NCBI RefSeq assembly: GCF_031846385.1
Contig: NZ_JAVRHV010000001.1
Location: 124,001 to 188,000, forward strand
Reading direction: 5' to 3'
Source: Urechidicola vernalis
GTDB taxonomy: Bacteria > Bacteroidota > Bacteroidia > Flavobacteriales > Flavobacteriaceae
Length of the DNA: 64,000 bases
The translations under genes were made by a program, and so were the position numbers. The notes under the pieces are model-generated. The model saw only the letters and a program-made list of their open reading frames with translations, was not told where the DNA came from and did no database searches. Of the stretch, positions 34,625 through 41,853 are shown piece after piece (the stretch's first letter is position 1; every line of letters begins with the position of its first letter).

Positions 34625-35037
34625 TGGCAAAAGTTACAGTTCATAGAAAAGCTCATTTTAACGCGGCACATAGGTTGTATAATGGCGAATGGAGCGATGC
34701 GAGAAATGCGACCGTTTTTGGTAAATGTGCCAACCCTCATTATCATGGTCACAATTATGAATTAATAGTTGCTGTTAAAGGTGAAATTAACTCTGAAACC
34801 GGATTTGTAATGGATATGAAGGTGTTGAAAAAATTAGTAGAAATTGAAATAGAAGAAGAATTCGATCATAAAAACTTAAACGAAGAAGTTTCACATTTTA
34901 AGGATTTGAATCCTACGGCTGAGAATATTGCTGTAGTCATTTGGAACATATTAAGAGCAAAGATTGAGACAGATTTAGAATTGGCAGTTACACTTTACGA
35001 AACACCAAGGAACTACGTAGTTTATTCAGGAGAATAA
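34624..35037 (+). CDS. queD: 6-carboxytetrahydropterin synthase / PTPS family protein
   Basis: A 137-residue PTPS-family enzyme. Zinc ligands are His in HFNAAHR and HYHGHNYEL, the catalytic Cys is in FGKCANPHYHGHN and the late acidic motif is VTLYETPRN. The HGHN motif with Cys upstream suits QueD in queuosine precursor synthesis, but 6-pyruvoyl-tetrahydropterin synthase activity cannot be excluded. Coupled to idi. Confidence 0.88.
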   Translation: MAKVTVHRKAHFNAAHRLYNGEWSDARNATVFGKCANPHYHGHNYELIVAVKGEINSETGFVMDMKVLKKLVEIEIEEEFDHKNLNEEVSHFKDLNPTAENIAVVIWNILRAKIETDLELAVTLYETPRNYVVYSGE

Positions 35038-35092
35038 TGTAGAATTTGTCAAGAGATTTTTGAAGAATTTAGGAAAAACAGAAAATAAAAAA

Positions 35093-35118
35093 CAGGCCTT
35101 CTAAGATTAGAAAACCTG
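35093..35118 (-). terminator. Minus-strand intrinsic terminator with G-U wobbles
   Basis: On the minus strand CAGGTTTTCTA pairs with TAGAAGGCCTG (two U-G wobbles) around a short loop, then T6 and more T-rich sequence. The wobbles make it stronger in the minus-strand RNA, so it serves the gene at 35161. Confidence 0.7.
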
Positions 35119-35125
35119 CCGTAGT

Positions 35126-35159
35126 GGCTATCCTCATAGCCTACCAACTAACCAAGTTG
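35126..35159 (-). other. Two additional small hairpins in the 3' UTR
   Basis: GGCTAT-4 nt-ATAGCC (35126-35141) and CAACT-5 nt-AGTTG (35145-35159) lie between the stop at 35161 and the terminator, giving three consecutive stem-loops. Their function is unknown. Confidence 0.45.
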
Positions 35160-35160
35160 T

Positions 35161-35526
35161 TTACGATGCCTTATATAAGTTTAACCCATTTACGGTAAAA
35201 CTAAATGTGGCTTTACATATGATATCTGTGCAATCGTTTAATTCTTTTACTACCTGAACAGATAGATGAATTTCTTTTTCATTTAATTTTTTAAGATGAC
35301 TTTTTATTTGAAGTTTGTCATTTAAAAATGCATTTTTCAATATTTCTAATTTTGTAAGGTTTGGTTTAGAACTAATGAATTCTTTATAGGGAAGAGTAGC
35401 ATAAAGAGAATAACTCTCCATTTTTTTAAATAAGACAAATGGTAATAGCGCTCTGCTATTATTTATTTGATCTACTGCTACTATAAATTCTGTGTTTTTT
35501 ATTGTGTTTAATTTACTGTTTTTCAT
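35161..35526 (-). CDS. Orphan 121-residue protein, function unknown
   Basis: A 121-residue basic protein (MKNSKLNTIKNTEFIVAVDQ start) without signal or membrane segments. The C-terminal half alternates strand-like residues (IHLSVQVVKELNDCTDIICKATFSF), faintly like a hotdog thioesterase beta sheet, but no catalytic motif is evident and I do not assign it. Two Cys are near residues 99 and 104. It is preceded 4 bp upstream by a possible 38-residue small ORF and followed by three hairpins ending in a terminator. Confidence 0.6.
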   Translation of the reverse strand: MKNSKLNTIKNTEFIVAVDQINNSRALLPFVLFKKMESYSLYATLPYKEFISSKPNLTKLEILKNAFLNDKLQIKSHLKKLNEKEIHLSVQVVKELNDCTDIICKATFSFTVNGLNLYKAS

Positions 35527-35530
35527 AACG

Positions 35531-35647
35531 CTATGGATTAATATTCAATGGTATTGGATTTTTAAATAAAAGTGAACTATTGTTTAGTTTCATGTTGTTT
35601 AAGCGTTTGACTAAGCTAATTCTAATAATGGATTTCATGGTTTTCAT
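35531..35647 (-). CDS. Possible 38-residue small ORF or leader peptide
   Basis: ATG at 35647 to TAG at 35531 encodes a basic 38-residue peptide (MKTMKSIIRISLVKRL start). It ends 4 bp before the ATG of the 121-residue protein gene, the spacing expected for a coupled leader. Only position supports it; no family is recognised. Confidence 0.3.
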   Translation of the reverse strand: MKTMKSIIRISLVKRLNNMKLNNSSLLFKNPIPLNINP

Positions 35648-35685
35648 AATGTTACTGTTTAATGATTAAATTGTTATTTATTGAA

Positions 35686-35722
35686 ATAAAAAAAAGGTGC
35701 TTTTTGTTAAAAAAGCACCTTT
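35686..35722 (-). terminator. Minus-strand intrinsic terminator
   Basis: AAAGGTGCTTTTT pairs perfectly with its complement around a 4-nt loop; on the minus strand it is followed by a T run. No long ORF precedes it on this strand, so it implies a short transcript starting upstream (see 35750-35899). Confidence 0.75.
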
Positions 35723-35749
35723 GAATAGTTATTGATTATTTTTGGTTTT

Positions 35750-35899
35750 TCATCGTTTTTTCAAATGATTTCTGGTGCTCTTTTCTACATAGATATATTG
35801 CTTTTGCACTTTATGCATACACATATCTGCCCATAGATTACGAAGAATCGTTTTGGACGTGATAATAATTGTTGAAATAATGTGTTGCATTTTATTCAT
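35750..35899 (-). CDS. Possible 49-residue small ORF upstream of a terminator
   Basis: ATG at 35899 to the stop at 35750 encodes a basic 49-residue peptide (MNKMQHIISTIIITSKTILR start). It ends 28 bp before the minus-strand terminator at 35686-35722, so a real short gene or a non-coding RNA is plausible. The frame continues to a TTG at 35938, which I consider less likely as start. No homologous family is recognised. Confidence 0.3.
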   Translation of the reverse strand: MNKMQHIISTIIITSKTILRNLWADMCMHKVQKQYIYVEKSTRNHLKKR

Positions 35900-35974
35900 T
35901 TGATGAATCAAAATTAAACTTTTTTTATTGCAAACCAAGTTAATTTTCTAATAATCTTCCAAAATCAAATTGGT

Positions 35975-36646
35975 TTATGTTCTAACCTTAAGTTTAATAG
36001 GAACATTGTAAACGACTCTAACTGGCTTTCCATTATGCGTTGCGGGTTCCATTTTTGGGAGTAACTTAATAACTCTAACTGCTTCGTCAGATGTTTCTTT
36101 ATTCGGGCCTTGTGCATGCACATCTACAATCTCACCAGAAGTATTCACGTCAAATTGTACAACTACTTTATAATTATCATCTGTAATTCCATCTTCTGCT
36201 GAAACAATAGGATTGTAATGTTTGTCGACAAATTCAACTATCTTTTTATTAAAGCATTCCATTAATTGGTCATTATTTCCTTTACAGTCTGGATAAACAG
36301 GAGGTTGCTCTACTGTTTTAACAGATAATCGAGGTTCTTTTTCTTCAGTATCAATGGTACTTATTTCGGCACTTTCGCTTTCAATTTCTTCAACTTTATG
36401 AACTTCACTATTTTTATGTTCTTCATTAGATTCTGGATGTTCAATTGAACTATCAGATTTCGACTTGCTATGCTCTTTTGGTGCTTTTGATTCTGAATTA
36501 GAATGTGTTTCTGAATTGTCTGAATGATCTTCAACTAACTCAATATGTTCTTTGGTTGAATGTTCTTCAGATTTTTTTTCTTTTTTACATGCAGTTACTA
36601 ATAAGCCCGCAAAAAAAACGAGTAGTATTCCTTTTGAAATTTTCAT
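35975..36646 (-). CDS. Lipoprotein with TonB C-terminal domain and His/Ser/Glu-rich linker
   Basis: A 223-residue protein with lipobox LVTAC (Cys20) instead of the usual TonB membrane helix. Residues 25-85 are low complexity, with eight His (29, 34, 41, 48, 59, 70, 77, 83) in repeated EHS/EHK-like units, followed by a TonB C-terminal domain (about 113-223: PVYPDCKG, MECFNKKI, VVVQFDVNTSGEIVDV, VRVVYNVPIKLKV). Family members transmit energy to outer membrane receptors from an inner membrane anchor; a lipid anchor suggests another role. The linker could bind divalent metals (inference). Confidence 0.8.
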   Translation of the reverse strand: MKISKGILLVFFAGLLVTACKKEKKSEEHSTKEHIELVEDHSDNSETHSNSESKAPKEHSKSKSDSSIEHPESNEEHKNSEVHKVEEIESESAEISTIDTEEKEPRLSVKTVEQPPVYPDCKGNNDQLMECFNKKIVEFVDKHYNPIVSAEDGITDDNYKVVVQFDVNTSGEIVDVHAQGPNKETSDEAVRVIKLLPKMEPATHNGKPVRVVYNVPIKLKVRT

Positions 36647-36779
36647 AGTGTTTGGTTTTTTGTTCGTAGTATTTCATTCAAATATCGGAAAAATTTAGAA
36701 TTAAAATTACTAATTGCTATAATATCAATTGATTAGGGTGTTACATTATTTGATTAAATTTGAATTCAAAATTGAATCA

Positions 36780-37472
36780 ATGTACAAAAACTTAAAAGTT
36801 ATAGCCTTTGATGCTGATGACACCTTATGGGTGAATGAACCCTATTTTAGAGAGGCAGAACATGAATTTGCTCAATTATTAGCATCTTTTGAAACAGAGA
36901 ATAAAATCAATCAGGAATTACTTAAAGTTGAATTACGAAATTTGGAATTGTATGGCTATGGTGTAAAAGGCTTTGTACTTTCTATGATGGAGTCAGCTTT
37001 AGAATTATCTAACAACTCAATCACGCCCAATGAAGTTGGTAAAATTTTGGAAATTGGTAAAGCGATGCTTAAAAAACCGATTGAACTTTTAAATGGAGTG
37101 GAAGAAGTTTTAAAAACACTGAGTCCGAAGTACAGACTTATTGTCGCTACAAAAGGAGATTTGCTAGATCAAGAACGAAAATTGGAAAAGTCTGGATTGT
37201 TAAGTTATTTTGACCATATAGAAGTTTTGAGTGAGAAAAAACAAGTGAATTATAAAAGATTGATTGATTTTTTAGATGTAAAACCTTCGGAGTTTTTAAT
37301 GATAGGTAATTCTTTAAAGTCTGATATTTTGCCATTGGTAGCGCTTAATTCAAATGCTATACATGTACCTTATCACACAACTTGGGCACATGAAGAAGTG
37401 AAACGATCCGATTTGGTTAATAAAAATTATAAAACCGTTAATAATTTAACGGAAATTTTAGATTTTCTCTAG
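36780..37472 (+). CDS. HAD family hydrolase
   Basis: A 230-residue phosphatase-like protein. Motif I is FDADDTLW (nucleophile and acid Asp), motif II near VATKG, motif III Lys in the KKQVNYKR region and motif IV in FLMIGNSLKSDI. The frame is open from TTG at 36729, but the ATG at 36780 (MYKNLKVIAFDADDT) gives the standard N-terminus. Substrate unknown. Confidence 0.9.
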   Translation: MYKNLKVIAFDADDTLWVNEPYFREAEHEFAQLLASFETENKINQELLKVELRNLELYGYGVKGFVLSMMESALELSNNSITPNEVGKILEIGKAMLKKPIELLNGVEEVLKTLSPKYRLIVATKGDLLDQERKLEKSGLLSYFDHIEVLSEKKQVNYKRLIDFLDVKPSEFLMIGNSLKSDILPLVALNSNAIHVPYHTTWAHEEVKRSDLVNKNYKTVNNLTEILDFL

Positions 37473-37484
37473 ATATAATTTACT

Positions 37485-37492
37485 TAAATTTG
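37485..37492 (+). promoter_or_regulatory. Candidate -7 element of the 88-residue protein gene
   Basis: TAAATTTG, exact TAnnTTTG match, 24 bp before the ATG at 37516. Confidence 0.45.
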
Positions 37493-37515
37493 CAACGAAC
37501 TAAAAAAATAAAACA

Positions 37516-37782
37516 ATGGCAAGTGTAAAGAATTTGAAGAAAGATATAAACTTTGTATTAGGTGATGTTATTGAAGAATGCTATTCATGGGAATTAATGA
37601 ATCCTGATTCTGACACAAAAAAATCGTCTGCAATAGTTGATGAAGCGATTAATACTTTTGATACTTTAATAGCAAAATTACACGCAAAAGATGTGGAAAA
37701 TAAAAAGGCACATTTTAAAGCTGTAAAGGCAGAATTAGAAACTTTGGCTGGTGGTTTACTAGACAAAGTAAATAAACTATAA
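37516..37782 (+). CDS. Small conserved helical protein, function unknown
   Basis: An 88-residue, Lys/Glu-rich protein (MASVKNLKKDINFVLGDVIEEC start) predicted to be all-helical, with no membrane segment. I recognise the start pattern KNLKKDINxVxGDxIEE from uncharacterised Bacteroidota proteins. It has its own promoter-like box and a terminator 15 bp after the stop, so it is probably monocistronic. Confidence 0.75.
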   Translation: MASVKNLKKDINFVLGDVIEECYSWELMNPDSDTKKSSAIVDEAINTFDTLIAKLHAKDVENKKAHFKAVKAELETLAGGLLDKVNKL

Positions 37783-37796
37783 AACAGTTTATACTA

Positions 37797-37817
37797 AAAA
37801 CGGATACTATCCGTTTT
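37797..37817 (+). terminator. Intrinsic terminator after the 88-residue protein gene
   Basis: AAAACGGAT-ACT-ATCCGTTTT forms a 9-bp perfect stem, followed by a short AT tail. Confidence 0.65.
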
Positions 37818-37852
37818 ATAAATGTTGAACCCTTAAAACTACTTATATTACA

Positions 37853-38050
37853 ATGGCAAGAGCAATGTTCGAGTACACCAAAACGGTACTTAAAAAAGTT
37901 AGTTTTAATTCAGAATTGTTCTGTTTAGAACTAAAAAAAGCTGTAAAAAGATTGCTTCCACACGAAATAAATGAATTGAAGATTTGGTTGAATGAATTCG
38001 TGCATGGAAAGCCTGAATTAAACGGATGTTTACTACTTATTAAAAATTAA
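37853..38050 (+). CDS. Small basic conserved protein, function unknown
   Basis: A 65-residue basic protein (MARAMFEYTKTVLKKVSFNSELF start) with LKKAVKRLLPHEINELKIWL in the middle, predicted helical. It sits between two terminators and so is its own unit. I have seen similar short proteins in Flavobacteria but know no function. Confidence 0.65.
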   Translation: MARAMFEYTKTVLKKVSFNSELFCLELKKAVKRLLPHEINELKIWLNEFVHGKPELNGCLLLIKN

Positions 38051-38077
38051 AAAAAAGGAGACTTAGGCTCCTTTTTT
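38051..38077. terminator. Bidirectional terminator overlapping the end of oxyR
   Basis: AAAAAAGGAG and CTCCTTTTTT pair around a 7-nt loop. It lies between convergent genes, and its right arm includes the last codons and stop (38063-38065) of the oxyR gene. Confidence 0.75.
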
Positions 38078-39013
38078 GTGTTGTAAAGGACTGATTATTT
38101 CGACATCATTAAAGGCAATTGCACCTCTTACTAAACTATCTATTACATCCTTTAAAGCTTCTATCAATTGCATTTTAAGTTGCGATTTATGGTAAATTAA
38201 ACTCACCTCTCTGGCTGGTACTGGAGCATTGAATTCCCTTAAATATGTTTGATCATTTTCACTTAAATCTAATGTGTGTAAATAGGGTAGTAGCGTCATT
38301 CCTAAATTTTCTTTCGCTAGTTTAATTAAGGTATTAAAACTTCCACTTTCTAATCTAAAATGACTTCCAGTTTCATTCTTAAATGTTCTACATAAATTTA
38401 AAACACTTTCTTTAAAGCAATGCCCATCTTCTAATAACAATATGTCATTTAATTCTAATTCATTAACATCAATTGTTTTATGATCATGTAAACGATGCCC
38501 TTTTGGTATGAACCCAACAAAAGGTTCATAATATATTACACGTTCTTTAATAGCTTCATTTTCTAGAGGAGTTGCAGCCAAAGCGGCATCAATGTGGCCG
38601 TCTGTTAATTTCTTAATGATCTCTTCCGTAGTTAACTCCTCAATAATCAAGTTTACTTTAGGGTACTTTTTTACAAAAGTTTTTAGAAACATAGGTAATA
38701 AACTTGGCATTACCGTAGGTATAATCCCTAATTTAAATTCACCACCTATATATCCTTTTTGTTGATCAACTATATCTGTAATTCGATTGCTTTCATCAAC
38801 TATTATTTTCGCCTGCTCTACAATTTTTTCTCCGACTTGAGTAAGTTGTATAGGTTTTTTGTTTCGATTAAATATTTTTACATCTAATTGGTCTTCTAAT
38901 TTTTGTATTTGCATACTTAATGTGGGCTGGGTGACAAAACAATGCTCAGAAGCAATGGTAAAGTTTTTGTGCTCTGCAACAGCCAAAACATATTTTAATT
39001 GAGTAATCGTCAT
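38063..39013 (-). CDS. oxyR: OxyR-type LysR peroxide sensor
   Basis: A 316-residue LysR regulator starting at the ATG at 39013 (MTITQLKYVLAVAEH); the frame extends to 39052 without a good start. The winged helix-turn-helix covers residues 1-60. Cys199 (DGHCF) and Cys208 (NLCRT) match the redox cysteines of E. coli OxyR in number and in 9-residue spacing, and the H(C) context is conserved. It is divergent from dps, a classic OxyR target. Confidence 0.93.
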   Translation of the reverse strand: MTITQLKYVLAVAEHKNFTIASEHCFVTQPTLSMQIQKLEDQLDVKIFNRNKKPIQLTQVGEKIVEQAKIIVDESNRITDIVDQQKGYIGGEFKLGIIPTVMPSLLPMFLKTFVKKYPKVNLIIEELTTEEIIKKLTDGHIDAALAATPLENEAIKERVIYYEPFVGFIPKGHRLHDHKTIDVNELELNDILLLEDGHCFKESVLNLCRTFKNETGSHFRLESGSFNTLIKLAKENLGMTLLPYLHTLDLSENDQTYLREFNAPVPAREVSLIYHKSQLKMQLIEALKDVIDSLVRGAIAFNDVEIISPLQHKKGA

Positions 39014-39035
39014 TTGTATAAATTTTGATGATAAA

Positions 39036-39050
39036 GATATTAAAACTATC
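39036..39050. promoter_or_regulatory. Candidate OxyR operator between oxyR and dps
   Basis: The inverted repeat GATA-N7-TATC has the half-site sequence and spacing of one half of the OxyR site (GATAG..CTATC). It lies 23 bp from the oxyR start and about 36 bp upstream of the dps -7 box. Binding is inference. Confidence 0.4.
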
Positions 39051-39085
39051 AATTGTAATTATAATAAATCCCTTCTTTTTTAAGG

Positions 39086-39093
39086 TAAATTTG
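39086..39093 (+). promoter_or_regulatory. Candidate -7 element of dps
   Basis: TAAATTTG, exact TAnnTTTG match, 23 bp before the ATG at 39117. Confidence 0.45.
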
Positions 39094-39116
39094 TTTAGAA
39101 CTTAAAAACAAAAGAA

Positions 39117-39587
39117 ATGAGCGTTACAATTTTAGGATTAGATAAAGAAAAGTCGACAGTATTAGTTGAAAATTTAAATGGATTGCTTTCAAACTTTCAA
39201 GTGTATTATCAGAATTTAAGAGGTTTGCATTGGAATATCAAAGGAAAGAATTTCTTTGAATTACACGTTAAGTTTGAAGAGTATTATACCGATTCACAGG
39301 AGAAAATTGATATGATAGCGGAACGAATCTTAACATTGGGAGGAACACCATTACATACTTTTGGTGATTATAGTGCTAAAGCAAAAGTTCCCATAGGTAA
39401 AAACGTAAGTGAGGATGTTGCAGCTGTTACTTTGGTAATGAATTCTTTAAGTGAATTGTTAAAAATAGAGAGAGAAATATTGAATTTATCTGATGATGCT
39501 GAAGATGAAGGTACAAACTCTATGATGAGCGATTTTATAGCAGAACAAGAAAAAACGATTTGGATGTTACAATCTTGGTTGGGATAA
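39117..39587 (+). CDS. dps: Dps family ferritin-like DNA-protection protein
   Basis: A 156-residue Dps. The intersubunit ferroxidase ligands His38, His50, Asp65 and Glu69 have the same spacing as E. coli Dps His51, His63, Asp78 and Glu82. It oxidises Fe(II) with peroxide and stores iron in a dodecamer. The N-terminal tail is short with few Lys, so DNA binding may be weak. Divergent from oxyR. Confidence 0.95.
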   Translation: MSVTILGLDKEKSTVLVENLNGLLSNFQVYYQNLRGLHWNIKGKNFFELHVKFEEYYTDSQEKIDMIAERILTLGGTPLHTFGDYSAKAKVPIGKNVSEDVAAVTLVMNSLSELLKIEREILNLSDDAEDEGTNSMMSDFIAEQEKTIWMLQSWLG

Positions 39588-39605
39588 ACTAGGATTATAA
39601 TTAAT

Positions 39606-39636
39606 AAAAAAGGCTACCAATTTGGTAGCCTTTTTT
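39606..39636. terminator. Bidirectional intrinsic terminator
   Basis: A 14-bp perfect stem (AAAAAAGGCTACCA and complement) with a 3-nt loop separates convergent dps and the acyltransferase gene. Confidence 0.85.
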
Positions 39637-39638
39637 AT

Positions 39639-40448
39639 TTAATCTCTCCAGAATGTTCGTTGTTTGTTCAATTCTTCTTCAGACTTTTGATATTCCTTTT
39701 CAGAAACAACCTTTAAAAATGATTTATGTTGCTCAATAGAATGCTCAATCTGTTTCACAATTTCATCCATAGAGTCATTCTCATAATCAATCTCAATAGG
39801 TTTCTTAATAACAAATGATTGTAGTACTCCACGTTTTTTAATCATCAATCCTTTTTTGTCAAAAGATCTTCTGAATCCATCAATAACGATAGGAATTACT
39901 ATGGGTTTATAAGTCTTTATAATGTGCGCTGTTCCTCTACGAATAGGCTTAAAAGGGGTTGTAGTACCTTGAGGAAAGGTAATTACCCAGCCATCGTTTA
40001 AAGCAGTTCCAATATTAGTGATATCAGACATTTTAACTTGTCTGTTTACATCCTTACCTGCACTTCTCCATGTACGTTGTATAGAAATAGAACCTGTATA
40101 AGCGAAAATTTTAGGAAGTAATCCAGATTTCATCGTTTCAGATGCCGCGATATAATAGATATTCAGTTTTGGATTCCAGATATATCCTACATTTTTAAGA
40201 GAATCTATTCGACCTTTTAAAGATGCATTAAATACATGAAGCATAGCCGCCACATCAGCGAAATATGTTTGATGATTTGAAACAAATAGTACATTTGATT
40301 CGGGTAAATCTCTTATAATTTCAGAACCTTCAATCTTTAAATCATTGAATCGCTGGTACCTTCCGTGAGAAATCACACCGAATACACGAATAATCCATTT
40401 TTTAATGAATAATATATGTCCAAAAGGATTCTTTTTAAATAGGCCCAT
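39639..40448 (-). CDS. PlsC-like lysophospholipid acyltransferase with variant motif
   Basis: A 269-residue protein of the 1-acylglycerol-3-phosphate acyltransferase superfamily. Block I reads NHQTYFAD, placing Asp six residues after His (HX5D) instead of the usual HX4D, and block III reads FPQGT where FPEGT is typical. N-terminal hydrophobicity is low. It probably acylates a lysophospholipid or related lipid, but substrate is unknown. A 38-bp gap separates it from the Nudix gene upstream. Confidence 0.82.
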   Translation of the reverse strand: MGLFKKNPFGHILFIKKWIIRVFGVISHGRYQRFNDLKIEGSEIIRDLPESNVLFVSNHQTYFADVAAMLHVFNASLKGRIDSLKNVGYIWNPKLNIYYIAASETMKSGLLPKIFAYTGSISIQRTWRSAGKDVNRQVKMSDITNIGTALNDGWVITFPQGTTTPFKPIRRGTAHIIKTYKPIVIPIVIDGFRRSFDKKGLMIKKRGVLQSFVIKKPIEIDYENDSMDEIVKQIEHSIEQHKSFLKVVSEKEYQKSEEELNKQRTFWRD

Positions 40449-40486
40449 AATCTTTATTAGGATTGCAAATTTACGAAAATTATTGG

Positions 40487-41119
40487 CTATAGCCTTTCGA
40501 ATGTACTTTTGATTTCACTTAGGATCATTGCTGTAGCTCCCCAAACTATATGTTTCTCAAATTGAAAACAGGGAACCTCAACATTAGACATGTAAGAGGT
40601 GTCCCTTTTACGCATAACAAGTTTGGATTCATCTAATAAATCGGAAAGTTTGACCTCAATTATTTCGGCAACTTCATGATTGCTTTTAAATTTTGGGATA
40701 TAATCTAAATACCCTAAAAAAGGAGTAACTAGAAAGTTACTAGGCGGAATATAGGCATCCGTAAATTCTTTGATAACCTTTATGGAATCAACAGTGATAC
40801 CAATTTCTTCATAAGTCTCTCTAGTAGCAGTCTGTTCTAAATTTTTGTCTTGCTCCTCTATTTTTCCTCCAGGGAAACTAATTTGTGCAGAATGGGTGCC
40901 ATTGTAACTTGCTCTTAATGTCAGCAAAAACCTTGTTTCATTTTGTACATCAGGATAGAATAGGGCCAATACACCAGCTTGCCTTGGATTTTTAAGTTGA
41001 ATCATATCCTCAGAATAGCGCTTTCTAATTTCTGGAGCTAGTTTAAACTGCGCATCTAATCCAGGTAATTTTGCCGATTTTAATTTTGGTAATAGTTGCT
41101 GAAACTTTGTGAAATTCAT
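40487..41119 (-). CDS. Nudix hydrolase, CoA pyrophosphatase type
   Basis: A 210-residue Nudix protein. The Nudix box GGKIEEQDKN...RETYEEIGI and the upstream CoA-class segment LTLRASYNGTHSAQISFPGG resemble NudL/PCD1-type CoA pyrophosphatases, which cleave CoA to 3',5'-ADP and 4'-phosphopantetheine. Confidence 0.87.
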   Translation of the reverse strand: MNFTKFQQLLPKLKSAKLPGLDAQFKLAPEIRKRYSEDMIQLKNPRQAGVLALFYPDVQNETRFLLTLRASYNGTHSAQISFPGGKIEEQDKNLEQTATRETYEEIGITVDSIKVIKEFTDAYIPPSNFLVTPFLGYLDYIPKFKSNHEVAEIIEVKLSDLLDESKLVMRKRDTSYMSNVEVPCFQFEKHIVWGATAMILSEIKSTFERL

Positions 41120-41174
41120 GAAGCGAATTTACTTAAAAAAAAGATTCTTTTAAGATGGCATATTTAGGGGAGAA

Positions 41175-41750
41175 TTACCAATTCCCATCACGCTGTTTTT
41201 TATTAGTAGAACAATATTTTATTATTTCTAAAATTCTTTTTTGTTGGGTAGTTTCTCTTTTTGCGGCATACAGCCAATACAAATACCCTCGTCTATAGGA
41301 AGGTGCGAAATTTTTATAATTGCTGAAGGCAATCGGATTGTTTTTAAATGCTGCTAATAAAAGGGGAGGAATTACTTCATTATCTACATCATTCAACGCG
41401 TCCCAACTTCCATTTTGTTTTGCAATAGAAATACTTTCTATTCCACTGGATTGCAGTAGTTTTTCTTTTGTTAATTCCTTTATGTATGTTTTATTCAATT
41501 TACTCCAAACACTTGTTGATTTGCGTGGCGAAAAATATTGTTGTCTACGTTCGTCATCCAAACGTTTTACCGTAGAATCTATCCAACCATAGCACAAGGC
41601 AACTTTTACAGCTTCTTCCCAACGCATACTTGGTTTGCTGCTAGAAACTTTGTAGAAAATTAAATAAACACCCGTTGATTTCTTATGGTTCTCATGCAAC
41701 CATTTTCGCCATTCAATATCCCTTTCGAAATAGAGTTGGGGTTTAGTCAT
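41175..41750 (-). CDS. YdeI/OmpD-associated family protein
   Basis: A 191-residue protein if started at the ATG at 41750 (MTKPQLYFERDIEWRKWL); the frame is open to 41783. Conserved ALCYGWIDSTVKRLDDER and YFSPRKSTSVWSKLNK fit the YdeI/OmpD-associated (YdeI-like) family, whose function is unclear. The 41750 start overlaps the stop of a 36-residue membrane protein by 8 bp (ATGACTAA), a coupling arrangement that supports this start. Confidence 0.82.
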   Translation of the reverse strand: MTKPQLYFERDIEWRKWLHENHKKSTGVYLIFYKVSSSKPSMRWEEAVKVALCYGWIDSTVKRLDDERRQQYFSPRKSTSVWSKLNKTYIKELTKEKLLQSSGIESISIAKQNGSWDALNDVDNEVIPPLLLAAFKNNPIAFSNYKNFAPSYRRGYLYWLYAAKRETTQQKRILEIIKYCSTNKKQRDGNW

Positions 41751-41853
41751 CTTCATCCTCTTTTTTAGAGTTTTTATACCCAATAAACAAACGAACGCCT
41801 AAACGAGCAAACAAAATAATGGCAATAACCATAACAATATCAAATCCTTCCAT
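41743..41853 (-). CDS. 36-residue single-pass membrane microprotein
   Basis: ATG at 41853 to TAA at 41743 encodes MEGFDIVMVIAIILFARLG then RLFIGYKNSK and an acidic tail. One membrane helix (about 5-25), then Lys-rich and Asp/Glu-rich ends. It starts at the base next to the stop of the DUF6090 gene and overlaps the YdeI gene by 8 bp, so it is embedded in a translationally coupled operon. Too short for most gene finders; function unknown. Confidence 0.6.
   Translation of the reverse strand: MEGFDIVMVIAIILFARLGVRLFIGYKNSKKEDEDD

Noticed and set aside
35145..35160. CTACCAACTAACCAAG resembles part of a tRNA D-arm (compare the real tRNA-Gly)
   Set aside because: No acceptor, anticodon or T arm can be built around it; the similarity is limited to a few bases.
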